Source of the DNA: Parvularcula sp. BBD 1991-13 | GTDB taxonomy: Bacteria > Pseudomonadota > Alphaproteobacteria > Caulobacterales > Parvularculaceae | Direction: 5' to 3' | Assembly (NCBI GenBank): GCA_001657385.1 | Contig: LYSZ01000003.1 | Location: forward strand, 359,306-423,305 | DNA: 64,000 nt | In this document: positions 38,188 through 47,470 of the stretch, one piece after another | How positions within the stretch are numbered: the stretch's first letter is position 1 | Layout of the letters: each line of letters opens with the position of its first letter | Made by a program: the position numbers and the translations under genes | The notes under the pieces: generated by a model | Told to the model about the DNA's origin: nothing | Database searches by the model: none | The model's input: the letters and a program-made list of their open reading frames with translations, nothing else

Positions 38188-38501
38188 GCGAAATGCTCTT
38201 TCGAAGTCATGTTTTCTTGTTGGAACGCGATCAAGGACGCGCCGACGCGGTTTGACGGCGTGCCGTCGGCGCCCCCTTTAACGCTCTCCGCGGCGGTTGC
38301 CGTTCAGCAATCGTTCCCGACCGGCGGCGGTTCCCGTCAAGCGACGCCGGCGACAGGGAATCGCCGTTCGGATAGGACGTCCAAGTATAGCCGAAACGAG
38401 CCCCAAAAAGCTAGCGCCGGCGATGATTTCCATCGCCGGCGCGGAGCTGAAAAACCCTGTTTTTTCCGGCTTTTCACGAAACCGGCGGCAAATGCGGCGG
38501 G
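38188..38501. other. dnaA-dnaN intergenic region
   Basis: This 314-bp gap contains the dnaA terminator (38405-38441). It must also carry the dnaN promoter in the remaining 200 bp; no clear -35/-10 pair stands out by eye. Confidence 0.5.
38405..38441 (-). terminator. Intrinsic terminator of dnaA
   Basis: An 11-bp perfect GC-rich stem: CGCCGGCGATG (38415-38425) with CATCGCCGGCG (38431-38441), loop of 5 nt. On the minus strand it is followed by CTAGC and TTTTT (38409-38405). It lies about 60 bp after the dnaA stop. Confidence 0.85.
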
Positions 38502-40037
38502 TCAGCTTTCGAGCGCCTCGCGGATGCGCCGGACGGCCTCCTGAAACGCCTTGTCGCGCTCCAGCAGCGCCTGCGCGCGGCGGTAGGACGACATCACCGT
38601 CGTATGGTCGCGCTTGAGGGATTTGCCGATGCTGGGAAAGGATTCCTTGAGCACCTCGCGGGCGCACCAGACGATCGCATGGCGGGCGCGCACGATGCGC
38701 TGCGGCTGGGCGCGGCCGGTGATGTCCTCGAGCTTCAGGCCGAACGCGTCCGCGCCCGACGCCATGGCGTCGCTGATGGTCGCGGCGCCCTTGCGGTTCT
38801 CCATCAGCGATTTCAGCACCGTCTTGGCCTGGTCGAGATCCACGACCGTCCGCTCCCCGCCATACATCAGGGTCAGCTGGTTCAGGGCGCCGATGGTCTC
38901 GCGCATGCTCTTGGTGAAGGTCCGTGCGATGAACGCCAGCACCTCGTCGGCGATCTCGCACTGGACGGCGGCGTCGCGGGCGCGCTTTTTCAGGACTTCG
39001 AGGCGCAGCGCCTCGTCGCAACTGTCGACCGGCGCGCAGATGCCGCCGGTGAGCCGGTCGGCGAGACGCTCGTTGATCCCCGCCTCGGCGAGTTTCGACG
39101 GCGGCAGTTCGCCGGCGATCACCACCTGCTTGCCGCTGTCCAGCGCCGCGTCGATGACGTTCAACAGCTCTTCCTGCGTGCGCGTCTTGTTGGCCAGGAA
39201 GTGAATGTCGTCGACGCTGAGAAGGTCGTTCTCCAGGAGCGCGTTCTGGAAGACTTTCACCGAGTTGGACCAGATCGCGGCGACGCAGGCGTTGCTGAAA
39301 TTGCTGTAGGTGATGTAGGCGGACCGGCCGCGGGCGGGCTCGCGCGCCCATTCATGGGCGATGGCGTGCAGGAGATGGGTCTTGCCCACGCCCGACTGTC
39401 CGTAGATGTAGATCAGCTCGCGCGCGGGGCCCTGCGCCACGGCGCGCTGGGCGGCCGCCCAGGCGATCTGGTTCGACCGGCCGACGGCGAACGCCTCGAA
39501 CGTGCGGCGCGGATCGGGGGCGGTCGCGATGTCGTTCAGGTCAACCGCGCGCGGCGCGGCCTTTTCCGCCGCCGCGGCGCCGAAAGATCCGTTTGCGTAC
39601 GATCCAGAGGCCGGCGAAGAAGACCCGGGCGCCGGCGAAGGCTGGCCCCCGCCGGAAGACCGAACTCCGGCGGCGGGCCGGCCATCCGCGAGCCCCGTCG
39701 CGACGCCGTTGCGACGCATGCGGATCTCCTCCTGGCGCGCCACTTTCGCGGCCGCGTCGCTGAGGTTTTTCTGCACGGTGAGCAGCATCTTTCGAACCGG
39801 GCCGATCTCCTGGCGCCAGGTGTCGGCGAGGATCGGCATGAAGCGATTGTCGATCATGTCGCGCTTGGCCTCCGAGCCGGTCGACAGGGTGACGCAATCT
39901 TCGTTCATGTCCGCAAGGCCAAGGTCGATGAACCAGGATTTGTATTTCGCATCGCCGACGCGCCCTCGCAGGGCGGAAAGATATTTCCGAAATGCGTCAG
40001 ACCGGGAAACAGACTCGCCTGATAAGCCGTCATCCAT
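38502..40037 (-). CDS. dnaA: Chromosomal replication initiator DnaA, divergent
   Basis: 511 residues from the ATG at 40037 (MDDGLSGESVSRSDAF, AAGG upstream); a longer frame to 40118 lacks support. Domain I is followed by a Pro/Ser/Gly-rich linker (about 115-165). The AAA+ domain has Walker A GQSGVGKT (213-220) and Walker B LLSVDD (272-277). The DNA-binding domain has the signature core RDHTTV (476-481). Compared with typical DnaA, box VII reads NERLADRLTGGI rather than RLxSRFxWGL, and the DNA-binding helix reads SIGKSLKRDHTT rather than IGRxFGGRDHTT. Position next to dnaN and rpsT supports orthology. Confidence 0.9.
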   Translation of the reverse strand: MDDGLSGESVSRSDAFRKYLSALRGRVGDAKYKSWFIDLGLADMNEDCVTLSTGSEAKRDMIDNRFMPILADTWRQEIGPVRKMLLTVQKNLSDAAAKVARQEEIRMRRNGVATGLADGRPAAGVRSSGGGQPSPAPGSSSPASGSYANGSFGAAAAEKAAPRAVDLNDIATAPDPRRTFEAFAVGRSNQIAWAAAQRAVAQGPARELIYIYGQSGVGKTHLLHAIAHEWAREPARGRSAYITYSNFSNACVAAIWSNSVKVFQNALLENDLLSVDDIHFLANKTRTQEELLNVIDAALDSGKQVVIAGELPPSKLAEAGINERLADRLTGGICAPVDSCDEALRLEVLKKRARDAAVQCEIADEVLAFIARTFTKSMRETIGALNQLTLMYGGERTVVDLDQAKTVLKSLMENRKGAATISDAMASGADAFGLKLEDITGRAQPQRIVRARHAIVWCAREVLKESFPSIGKSLKRDHTTVMSSYRRAQALLERDKAFQEAVRRIREALES

Positions 40038-40750
40038 GTTTGCCTTACCCTTTTTGTTTTTGAAACGCGCCGCAACGGATGATCCGCCTGCGTTGCAAAG
40101 GCAGATGCGCACATCCATGGACGCGCAAGGTTCTGAATTTGAATTAAGCCGGATGAACCAGCAAGAGATTTAAAGATGAACCGTGTCGGGGCGAAACGCC
40201 AATTGCGACGCGACAGTTTGTACAAAAATTAATTGATTGAAACTGCCCCAAAGCATGATGCCGCATCCCCATCTCACCCAATGTCACCGCAACAAAAAAC
40301 CAACGAAAGACTTTTTTCAAGCCTCATCGCGGTTTCAAAAGATACTCAACTGAACTGAAACTTCGAGGTCGAATAATAATCCGTATTCGTCCTATCACCT
40401 CGATCAGTGTATGAAAATTTAGCGATCACCGTCAAGCGTTGATTCGATCTTTGTGTCGATTTTTTTACATGTACTTTCTTGCATTTAACCTGAGAAACAA
40501 GGGCATTCATGAAAAAACAAAACCTTACAAGAAGCTGCGCACAAGTTAGGTAAGCGCGCATTTTGTGCGGGAGCATTTTGTGCGCAAGCGCGGACGATCG
40601 GGGCGCCGCGCCGCGCGTCGGCGACAGCGGCGTTTTCCGCCGCCGAACATCACGGCGATGCGCGCCGCGACATTGGCGAACCGATTTTCTTCGGCTTGTT
40701 CAGCTTGAAGCGAATTTCAGGAGACGCCCCGGAAGCGTCAGCGGCCCGTG
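40038..40750. other. AT-rich region between dnaA and rpsT
   Basis: A 713-bp gap, strikingly AT-rich from about 40120 to 40560 compared with the surrounding DNA. It holds a nested inverted repeat (CGAGGT 40364-40369 / ACCTCG 40397-40402 enclosing GAATA/TATTC), a GATTC (GANTC) site at 40441 and a 15-bp-period direct repeat of GCATTTTGTGCG (40558-40569, 40573-40584). I see no consensus TTATCCACA DnaA boxes, so it is best called the dnaA promoter/leader region. An origin role is unproven. A 76-codon frame at 40346-40576 looks spurious. Confidence 0.55.
40558..40584. repeat. Direct repeat GCATTTTGTGCG, 15-bp period
   Basis: Two exact 12-bp copies with 3 bp between, at the border of the AT-rich segment upstream of dnaA. 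Confidence 0.85.
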
Positions 40751-41017
40751 CTAGGCGGCGAGGCCCTTGATGCGCGCCGACAGGCGGGACAGCTTGCGCG
40801 CAACAGTCGTCTTGTGAAAAACGCCCTTGGTGACCGCGCGGTGCAGCTCCGGCTGCGCGGCCTTGAACGCGGCGTCCGCCGCGCCCTTGTCGCCGGAGGC
40901 GATCGCTTCTTCCACCTTGCGCAGAAAGGTTCTCACCCGCGAGCGGCGCGCCTTGTTGACGGCCGTGCGGCGTTCGATCTTACGAACCATTTTCTTGGCG
41001 GAAGCGGTGTTGGCCAT
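40751..41017 (-). CDS. rpsT: 30S ribosomal protein S20
   Basis: An 88-residue basic protein, [26 protein letters not shown]..., with the helix bundle typical of S20 and ending [10 protein letters not shown]. It binds 16S rRNA early in 30S assembly. rpsT next to dnaA is a common alphaproteobacterial arrangement. Confidence 0.97.
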   Translation of the reverse strand: MANTASAKKMVRKIERRTAVNKARRSRVRTFLRKVEEAIASGDKGAADAAFKAAQPELHRAVTKGVFHKTTVARKLSRLSARIKGLAA

Positions 41018-41216
41018 ATCGTCTCTTCACAAGGTTAATGCTGCCGGTCGCAGCGGGAGCGGCGGTATATAGCCAGCGCTCCGCGCCCCGTCAACACGAA
41101 GCGCACGGCTTTTTTGCGCCCTTTCCAGCCCCTTTTGCCGCCCCCGTCCCGGCCCGACCCCTGCCCGACCCCGGCCTTATTCCCGGCCCTGTCGCCGACC
41201 AGGTCGCCGGCTCTCG

Positions 41217-42137
41217 TCAGCGCTGGCAGGAAGGGCAGAAAAACGTGCTGCGCCCGCCCTGGACAAGGCGCCGGATCGCGGTCCCGCAGACGCGGCATGC
41301 CCGCCCCTCCCGGTCATAGACGTCGAAGGCGTGCTGGAAGTAGCCGAGCGCCCCGTCCGCCGCCGCGAAATCCCGCAGCGAGGAGCCCCCGGCCTCGATC
41401 GCCTCGCGCAGCACCGCGACCACCGCCGCCGCGAGGCGCGCGCCGCGACGCCCCGCCGTCGACGCCGCCTTGCGCCGCGGCGAAATCCCGGCCCGGAACA
41501 GGGACTCGCAGACATAGATGTTGCCGAGACCGGCGACCACCCGCTGATCGAGCAGCGCCGCCTTGATCGGAGTGCGCCGCCCGCACAGGGCGGCGTTGAG
41601 GCTTTCGGCGTTGAACCCGTTCCCGAGCGGCTCCGGCCCCATGCCGCGAAAATGCCGGCACGCATCGAGCCCGGCCGTGTCCGCGAGATCCATGAAGCCG
41701 AACCGCCGGGGATCGTTATAGGCGATCATGGCGCCGTCGCCGGGCACGCATACGGACGCGCATCCGGGCCGGCCCATGCGGAACAGGACATGGTCGTGCT
41801 TCGGATCGCAGCCCTGGGCGCGCGCGAACGCCCCAGGACGCAGCCCCTCACCCCCGCCATCCCCGCCATCCCCGCCGGGGGCCGAAGGCGCGATGGAGAA
41901 CCGCCCCGACATGCCCAGATGCATGATCAGGCTTTCCCCCGTGGAAAGAGCGGCGATGAGATACTTGCCGCGCCGCGAGAGCGCGTCCACGCGCGCGCCC
42001 GTGAGCCGTTTCGCGAAACCGTCAGGCAGGGCGAAGCGCAGGTCGGGCCGGCGCGTCTCCACCGCGGCGAAGGCCGCGCCGACCATCGCCGGCGCCAGCC
42101 CGCGGCGGACCGTTTCCACCTCGGGCAGTTCAGGCAT
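41217..42137 (-). CDS. mutM: Formamidopyrimidine-DNA glycosylase
   Basis: Removes 8-oxoguanine and formamidopyrimidines and nicks the abasic site. 306 residues. The N-terminal [13 protein letters not shown] supplies the catalytic Pro and Glu; the catalytic Lys is in RRGKYLIA. A helix-two-turn-helix follows, and the C-terminal zinc finger is [10 protein letters not shown]...TFFCPSCQ. A Gly/Asp-rich insert ([12 protein letters not shown]), encoded by a 9-bp repeat at 41852-41878, lengthens a loop near residue 90. Confidence 0.97.
   Translation of the reverse strand: MPELPEVETVRRGLAPAMVGAAFAAVETRRPDLRFALPDGFAKRLTGARVDALSRRGKYLIAALSTGESLIMHLGMSGRFSIAPSAPGGDGGDGGGEGLRPGAFARAQGCDPKHDHVLFRMGRPGCASVCVPGDGAMIAYNDPRRFGFMDLADTAGLDACRHFRGMGPEPLGNGFNAESLNAALCGRRTPIKAALLDQRVVAGLGNIYVCESLFRAGISPRRKAASTAGRRGARLAAAVVAVLREAIEAGGSSLRDFAAADGALGYFQHAFDVYDREGRACRVCGTAIRRLVQGGRSTFFCPSCQR
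41852..41878. repeat. 3 x 9 bp tandem repeat in mutM
   Basis: CCCCGCCAT, CCCCGCCAT, CCCCGCCGG; encodes a GGD/GGD/GGG loop. Confidence 0.8.
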
Positions 42138-42325
42138 GAAAAAACCCTCGCATCGTCAAGTCAAACCAAATCCTGATCGCGGCGGCGTCGCCCCGGGGCG
42201 CGGTTCAGGTCCGCCGTTTCGCACCGCATCCGGGACGAACCCGCGATGAACACCCCCGCGCGCCCTGCGTCAAGCGGCGCGGAAAAGAACGGACCAGGCG
42301 ACCGACCGCGACCGCGCCGCGCAAC

Positions 42326-42356
42326 AAAAAACCCCCGCGCCGCAACGGCGCGGGGG
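42326..42356 (-). terminator. Intrinsic terminator of rpsA
   Basis: A 10-bp perfect GC stem (CCCCCGCGCC 42332-42341 with GGCGCGGGGG 42347-42356), 5-nt loop, followed on the minus strand by six T (42331-42326). It is 28 bp after the rpsA stop. Confidence 0.92.
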
Positions 42357-42383
42357 TTTCAACTGCGGGCGGCGCCGCAAGCG

Positions 42384-44093
42384 TCAGTCCTTGTTCTCGT
42401 TCTGCTTGAGGGCGGCGCCGAGAATGTCGCCTAGCGAAGCGCCGGAATCCGCCGAACCGTACTGCTCGACCGCTTCCTTCTCCTCGGCAACCTCGCGCGC
42501 CTTGATCGACACGTTGATGCGACGGGTCTTGGAATCGATCGACGTGATGCGCGCGTCGATCTTGTCGCCGACAGCGAAACGGTCCGGGCGCTGTTCGCTG
42601 CGGTCCTTGGAAAGGTCCGACTTGCGGATGAACGCCTTCGGCCCGTCGGCGCCGCCGACCTGCACCTCGATGCCGCCGGTTTCGATCGCGGTCACCGTGC
42701 AGGTGACGTCGGCGCCGCGCTTCAGTTCGCCGATGGATTCGAGCGGGTCGGAGCCGACCTGCTTGACGCCGAGCGAAATACGCTCCTTGTCCGGATCAAC
42801 GTCGAGCACCTTGGCCTGAACCGTCTGGCCTTTCTGATAGTCCTGGATCGCATCCTCGCCGGAGCGGTTCCAGTCGAGGTCGGACAGGTGCACCATGCCG
42901 TCCATCTCCTCGTTGAGGCCGATGAACAGACCGAACTCGGTGATGTTCTTGATCTCGCCCTCGATGACGGAGCCGACCGGGAATTCCTCGGCGAACCGCT
43001 CCCACGGATTGTCGAGGCACTGTTTCAGGCCGAGCGAGATGCGGCGCTTGACCTCGTCGACTTCCAGCACCATCACCTCGACCTCCTGGGAGGTGGAGAC
43101 GATCTTGCCAGGGTGGACGTTCTTTTTCACCCAGCTCATTTCCGAGACGTGGACAAGTCCCTCGATGCCGTCTTCCAGCTCCACGAAGGCGCCGTAGTCG
43201 GTGATGTTCGTGACCTTGCCCTTGAACTTCGCGCCCAGCGGGTATTTGGCCGCGACGCCTTCCCACGGGTCGGGCGTCAGTTGCTTGATGCCCAGCGAGA
43301 TACGGTGCGTTTCCGGGTTGATCTTGATGATCTTGACGCGGACATTGTCGTTGACGCCCAGGACTTCCGACGGGTGGTTCACCCGGCTCCAGGACATGTC
43401 GGTGACGTGCAGGAGGCCGTCGACGCCCGGCGCAAGTTCGACGAACGCGCCGTAGTCGGTGATGTTCTTGACGATGCCTTCGCGCTCGTCCCCCTCGTTC
43501 AGCTCCTTGACGACTTCCTGGCGATGTTCGGCGCGGTCCTCCTCGAGGATGGAGCGGCGCGAGACGACGATGTTGCCGCGGCGCTTGTCCATTTTCAGGA
43601 TACGGAAGGGCTGCGGAATGTTCATCAGCGGGCCGGCGTCGCGCACGGGGCGGATGTCGACCTGGCTGCCCGGCAGGAAGGCCACCGCGCCGCCGAGATC
43701 GACGGTGAAGCCGCCCTTGACGCGGTTGAAGATCTCGCCGTCGACGCGTTCGCCTTTTTCGAAGATCTTTTCAAGACGATCCCACGCCTCTTCGCGGCGG
43801 GCCTTTTCGCGGCTGATCACCGCTTCGCCGTTCGCGTTCTCGACGCGCTCGACGAACACCTCGACCTCGTCGCCGACGGACAGATCGGCGGGCTTGCCGG
43901 GTTGGGAGAATTCTTTCAGGGGAACGCGGCCTTCGGTCTTGAGGCCGACATCGATCACCGCGACGTCTTTTTCGATGGCGGTGATGACGCCCCGCACGAC
44001 CGTATCTTCAAAGTTCTGGCGGTCGACGAGCGAGGCTTCGAGCATTTCCGCGAAATCGTCGCGGGACGGGTTAAAGGTTTCGGTAGCGGACAC
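42384..44093 (-). CDS. rpsA: 30S ribosomal protein S1
   Basis: mRNA-binding ribosomal protein. 569 residues from the GTG at 44093 (reads (M)SATETFNPSRDDFAEML), which gives the normal length and has GGAGA upstream; the longer open frame has an atypical basic N-terminus. Six S1 (OB-fold) repeats are visible, for example GIVKNITDYGAFVELAPGVDGLLHVTDMSW, GKVTNITDYGAFVELEDGIEGLVHVSEMSW and GEIKNITEFGLFIGLNEEMDGMVHLSDLDW. Downstream of cmk on the same strand, as is usual. Confidence 0.97.
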   Translation of the reverse strand: MSATETFNPSRDDFAEMLEASLVDRQNFEDTVVRGVITAIEKDVAVIDVGLKTEGRVPLKEFSQPGKPADLSVGDEVEVFVERVENANGEAVISREKARREEAWDRLEKIFEKGERVDGEIFNRVKGGFTVDLGGAVAFLPGSQVDIRPVRDAGPLMNIPQPFRILKMDKRRGNIVVSRRSILEEDRAEHRQEVVKELNEGDEREGIVKNITDYGAFVELAPGVDGLLHVTDMSWSRVNHPSEVLGVNDNVRVKIIKINPETHRISLGIKQLTPDPWEGVAAKYPLGAKFKGKVTNITDYGAFVELEDGIEGLVHVSEMSWVKKNVHPGKIVSTSQEVEVMVLEVDEVKRRISLGLKQCLDNPWERFAEEFPVGSVIEGEIKNITEFGLFIGLNEEMDGMVHLSDLDWNRSGEDAIQDYQKGQTVQAKVLDVDPDKERISLGVKQVGSDPLESIGELKRGADVTCTVTAIETGGIEVQVGGADGPKAFIRKSDLSKDRSEQRPDRFAVGDKIDARITSIDSKTRRINVSIKAREVAEEKEAVEQYGSADSGASLGDILGAALKQNENKD

Positions 44094-44302
44094 GAGGGTC
44101 GGTTTCTCCAGGTTAATCAGCTTTCGCCGTATTGTCGGGGCCTGCCGGTTTTTCCGGCGGTCTTTCCGCGGACGCCTTGACCGATGCAACGGCGGCGGCC
44201 GCAGGACGAGTGAGCCGAGCGTTTCAAGTTTTGCCAATGGCGACGCGAATGGCGGATAGACGGACACATACAAACGTCTTGCGTTGACCCCGCGCGCGGC
44301 CC

Positions 44303-44965
44303 CTATTCCAGGCCGCAGCGGCGCAAGGCGCCGTCGATCACGCGGCGCGCCGCCGCGAAAGCCGCGTCTATAGACAAATGAGTGGTGTCTAGCAACTCCG
44401 CATCGCCGGCGGCCGCCATGGGCGCATCGGCGCGCTCGGCGTCGCGCGCGTCCCGCTCCAGCAACTCCTTGTAAACAGTGACTTCTTCGAGCCCCGGACG
44501 GGTCCGGCGCAGTTCCAGCCAGCGGCGGTTGGCGCGCACCTCGGGGCTGGCCGAGACAAAGAATTTCACATCCGCGCCCGGACAGACGACCGTGCCGATG
44601 TCGCGCCCGTCAAGCACCGCGCCGGCGGCGGCGTTGGGCGGGCGCTCGGCGAAGCGGCGCTGGAAGTCCAGAAGCGCGGCGCGCACCGCCGGCTTGGCGG
44701 CGACGACGCTCGCCGCGGCCCCGACCGGCCCGGTGCGGATGTCCGCGCCGGCGACGGCGTTGAGGCTGAACCCGCGGGCCGCCGCATGCGCCGCCGCGTC
44801 GTCGGCCGGATCGCCGCCCGCCTCCAGGATGAGCCAGGCGACGCCGCGATAGAGCATGCCGGTGTCGAGATGGGCGAGCCCGTAATGGGCCGACATGCGC
44901 CTGGCGAGCGTTCCCTTGCCGGATGCGGCCGGACCGTCGAGGGCGATAACGAAGGGCCTTTGCAT
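44303..44965 (-). CDS. cmk: Cytidylate kinase
   Basis: Phosphorylates CMP/dCMP. 220 residues with the P-loop ALDGPAASGKGTLARRMS at the N-terminus, LDTGMLYRGVAWLI (substrate binding), VLDGRDIGTVVCPGADVKFFVSASPEVRANRRW and the C-terminal LDTTHLSIDAAF. The sequence directly upstream of the ATG is a 3 x 15 bp tandem repeat whose units contain AAGGAC, a Shine-Dalgarno-like motif. Confidence 0.96.
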   Translation of the reverse strand: MQRPFVIALDGPAASGKGTLARRMSAHYGLAHLDTGMLYRGVAWLILEAGGDPADDAAAHAAARGFSLNAVAGADIRTGPVGAAASVVAAKPAVRAALLDFQRRFAERPPNAAAGAVLDGRDIGTVVCPGADVKFFVSASPEVRANRRWLELRRTRPGLEEVTVYKELLERDARDAERADAPMAAAGDAELLDTTHLSIDAAFAAARRVIDGALRRCGLE

Positions 44966-44967
44966 TC

Positions 44968-45012
44968 TTGTGCGTGTCGTCCTTGTGCGTGTTGTCCTTG
45001 TGCGTGTCGTCC
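44968..45012. repeat. 3 x 15 bp tandem repeat upstream of cmk
   Basis: TTGTGCGTGTCGTCC, TTGTGCGTGTTGTCC, TTGTGCGTGTCGTCC. On the cmk strand each unit joint reads AAGGAC. It ends 3 bp before the cmk start codon. Confidence 0.95.
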
Positions 45013-45058
45013 AGTTCGCAAGCGGCGCCGGAAAGCCGCGCGGGGGGCAGAGGGTTGA

Positions 45059-46459
45059 CTACAGCGGCGCCATGTCCGCGCCGAGCGACGCCATGAGGCC
45101 GGCGAAGTCCGGAAAGCTGGTGGCGATCATGGCCGCGTCGTCGATTTCCATCGGCGCTTTTGCCGCGAGTCCCATGACGAGGAAACTCATGGCGATGCGG
45201 TGATCGTGATTGGTTCTGACCCGCGCCCCGCCGGCGGGCGCGACGCCGCGCCCGCGCACGCGCAGCCAGTCCGGACCGCTCGCCGCGTCGACGCCGGCCG
45301 CGGCGAGCCCGGCCTCCATGGAGGCGATGCGGTCGCTCTCCTTCACGCGCAACTCTTCCAGCCCCTCCATCACCGTCTCGCCATGGGCGAACGCGGCGAC
45401 GACGCTGAGGATGGGATACTCGTCGATCATCGACGGGGCGCGCGCGGCCGGCACGACCACGCCAGCAAGGGGCGCCGAGCGCACGCGGAGATCGGCGACC
45501 GGCTCGCCGCTTTCCTCGCGCCGGTTTTCATATCCGAGGTCGGCCCCCATCTCGCGCAGGGTTGTGTAAAACCCGTCGCGGGTCGGGTTCATGAGCACGT
45601 TTTTCACCAGAACGTCCGAGCCCGGCGTAATCGCCGCGGCGGCGACGAGAAACGCCGCCGAGGACGGATCGCCCGGCACGCGAACGTCGCAGGCGGACAG
45701 CGCCTGCCCGCCCTCGATCCCGATATAGCGTCCGCCGGCGCCGTCGTCCTCGATGTCGAGCGCGACGCCGAACGCGCCGAGCATGCGCTCGGTATGATCG
45801 CGGCACAACACCGGCTCGTGGACCCGCGTCCGCCCCGCCGCGCCCAGCGCCGCCAGCAGAATGGCGGATTTCAACTGCGCCGAAGGCGTCGCCAGTTTGA
45901 CCCTGATCGCCGACAGGCTGTCGGCGGCCTCGATCGCCAGCGGCAGGCGTCCGTCCGTATCGGCGGCTTCCAGCCCCATCATCCGCAGGGGCTCCAGAAT
46001 GCGCCCCATGGGCCGCGCCCTCAACGAGGCGTCGCCGTCGAACGCGGCCGCGACGCCGGCGCCCGCCGCCGCGCCCATGACAAGCCGCACGCCGGTGCCG
46101 GAATTGCCGAAGTAAAGCGCCTTGTCCGGGCTGCGCCAGGGCGCGCCGGCGACGCGCCAGCGCGCGCCGTCCCGCTCGATGTCGGCGCCGAAGGCGCGCA
46201 TCGCCGCCGCCGTGCGCAGGACGTCGTCGCCCTCCAGCAGGCCGTCGACAACGCTGACGCCGCGCGCCAGCGCGCCGAAGATGAGCGCCCGGTGGGAAAT
46301 CGACTTGTCCCCCGGGGCCGACGCCGCGCCGGTGAGCGGGCCGCCGGGCCGCGCGGTCCACGGGCCCGCCAGAACGGAACCGGCGACCGCGGACGGCGCC
46401 CCGGCGCCGCGCGTGCGTTCGCTTGAACCGGCATTCTGGCTGTCACCCGATAACGTCAT
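45059..46459 (-). CDS. aroA: 3-phosphoshikimate 1-carboxyvinyltransferase (EPSP synthase)
   Basis: Shikimate-pathway enzyme that transfers the enolpyruvyl group of PEP to shikimate-3-phosphate. 466 residues from the ATG at 46459. Contains APGDKSISHRALIFGALA, LYFGNSGTGVRLVMG, PGDPSSAAFLVAAA, LRVKESDRIASMEAGL and NDHRIAMSF-like TNHDHRIAMSFLVMG. It resembles class II enzymes, but the position that is Ala in the glyphosate-tolerant CP4 enzyme is Gly here (NSGTG). It precedes cmk and rpsA, a common order. Confidence 0.96.
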   Translation of the reverse strand: MTLSGDSQNAGSSERTRGAGAPSAVAGSVLAGPWTARPGGPLTGAASAPGDKSISHRALIFGALARGVSVVDGLLEGDDVLRTAAAMRAFGADIERDGARWRVAGAPWRSPDKALYFGNSGTGVRLVMGAAAGAGVAAAFDGDASLRARPMGRILEPLRMMGLEAADTDGRLPLAIEAADSLSAIRVKLATPSAQLKSAILLAALGAAGRTRVHEPVLCRDHTERMLGAFGVALDIEDDGAGGRYIGIEGGQALSACDVRVPGDPSSAAFLVAAAAITPGSDVLVKNVLMNPTRDGFYTTLREMGADLGYENRREESGEPVADLRVRSAPLAGVVVPAARAPSMIDEYPILSVVAAFAHGETVMEGLEELRVKESDRIASMEAGLAAAGVDAASGPDWLRVRGRGVAPAGGARVRTNHDHRIAMSFLVMGLAAKAPMEIDDAAMIATSFPDFAGLMASLGADMAPL

Positions 46460-46580
46460 GGCTGCGGCGTCAAATTCAGCAAAGTCGAGGAGAAAATCGC
46501 ATTCCCTTTTGACAGTCGGCTCGCTCCATGGCAACAGGCGGCGTTTTCTGATTTCCATAGCACCGTCGGATCGAAACCCC

Positions 46581-47012
46581 ATGACCAAACCCGAACTCGG
46601 CGTCAAGCGCGATTGCCCGCAATGCGGCGCCCGCTTCTACGACCTGAACAGGGAGCCGGCCCGCTGCCCCAAATGCGGCCACGAATTCATTCCTGAAGCG
46701 CTCCTGAAGCCGCGCAAGTCCCGCAAGGAAGAACCGGACGCCGCCCCGTCCGAAAACGAAGTCGAAACGTCCGAGAAAGAGACGTCGCTGGAAAGCGCCG
46801 ACGAGGAAAAGACGGCCGCGAAATCGAATCGCCGCCCCGCCATGGACGACGACGACGACAGCGAAGAGGAGAGCGACGAGCTGTCCGATATCGACAATCT
46901 CGGCGTCGATCTTGACGACGACGAGGAAGACGACAGCGGCCTGCTCGACGACGATGACGACAGCGACGACGTTACGGGCATCGTAAAGCAGAAGGGCGGC
47001 GAGGACGACTGA
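46581..47012 (+). CDS. TIGR02300 (FYDLN acid) family protein
   Basis: A 143-residue protein. The N-terminal zinc ribbon contains RDCPQCGARFYDLNREPARCPKCGHEF (two CxxC pairs and the FYDLN motif). A long acidic tail follows (runs of Asp/Glu from residue 84 on). The family is nearly confined to alphaproteobacteria and its function is unknown. Divergent from aroA, which is its typical neighbour, followed by tRNA-Ala. Confidence 0.95.
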   Translation: MTKPELGVKRDCPQCGARFYDLNREPARCPKCGHEFIPEALLKPRKSRKEEPDAAPSENEVETSEKETSLESADEEKTAAKSNRRPAMDDDDDSEEESDELSDIDNLGVDLDDDEEDDSGLLDDDDDSDDVTGIVKQKGGEDD

Positions 47013-47175
47013 CGCGCCGCGGCGGCGCGCGCATTCCAACGCGCTTGGGCGGCAAAAACTTTGCCCGCGGGCCTTGCGCAACCGCGTCGCCGTGGCTAGG
47101 TTCCCGCTCCTTCGGCGAAACGCCGCACGCCTGACGCAGATGCGCCCGTCCCATAGGGCGCGCTTCAAGGGATCA

Positions 47176-47251
<76 letters not shown>

Positions 47252-47470
47252 TTTTACATATCTCACGACAACTCGCTTCGCTCGTGTCTCCGATGGGGCG
47301 GGCTGACCGCCAGGCGGCCAGTCGGCCGCTTGAGGGTGGTTCGATGAAGCTTCGGTTCGCTCCCCCATCCCTTCGCTCACGGTCAATCGCTCCGCGATGA
47401 CCGTCGCGCGCGCGGCTTCGTCCGTCGCCTGAACATGGAACTTGCGCGTCATGCGCGAGCCGGGCGGGCC

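Noticed and set aside
40346..40576. 76-codon minus-strand frame in the AT-rich region before dnaA
   Set aside because: Composition follows the AT-rich DNA, there is no ribosome site and no recognisable pattern; more likely regulatory DNA.
40120..40750. Calling this segment oriC
   Set aside because: No consensus DnaA boxes are visible and in some alphaproteobacteria the origin lies elsewhere; whole-chromosome skew is needed.
45059..46459. Naturally glyphosate-tolerant class II EPSP synthase
   Set aside because: The overall style is class II, but the key position that is Ala in the tolerant CP4 enzyme is Gly here, so tolerance cannot be inferred.
47252..47470. Integrated element or attachment-site remnant after tRNA-Ala
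   Set aside because: No integrase, no repeated tRNA 3' end and no foreign composition downstream.
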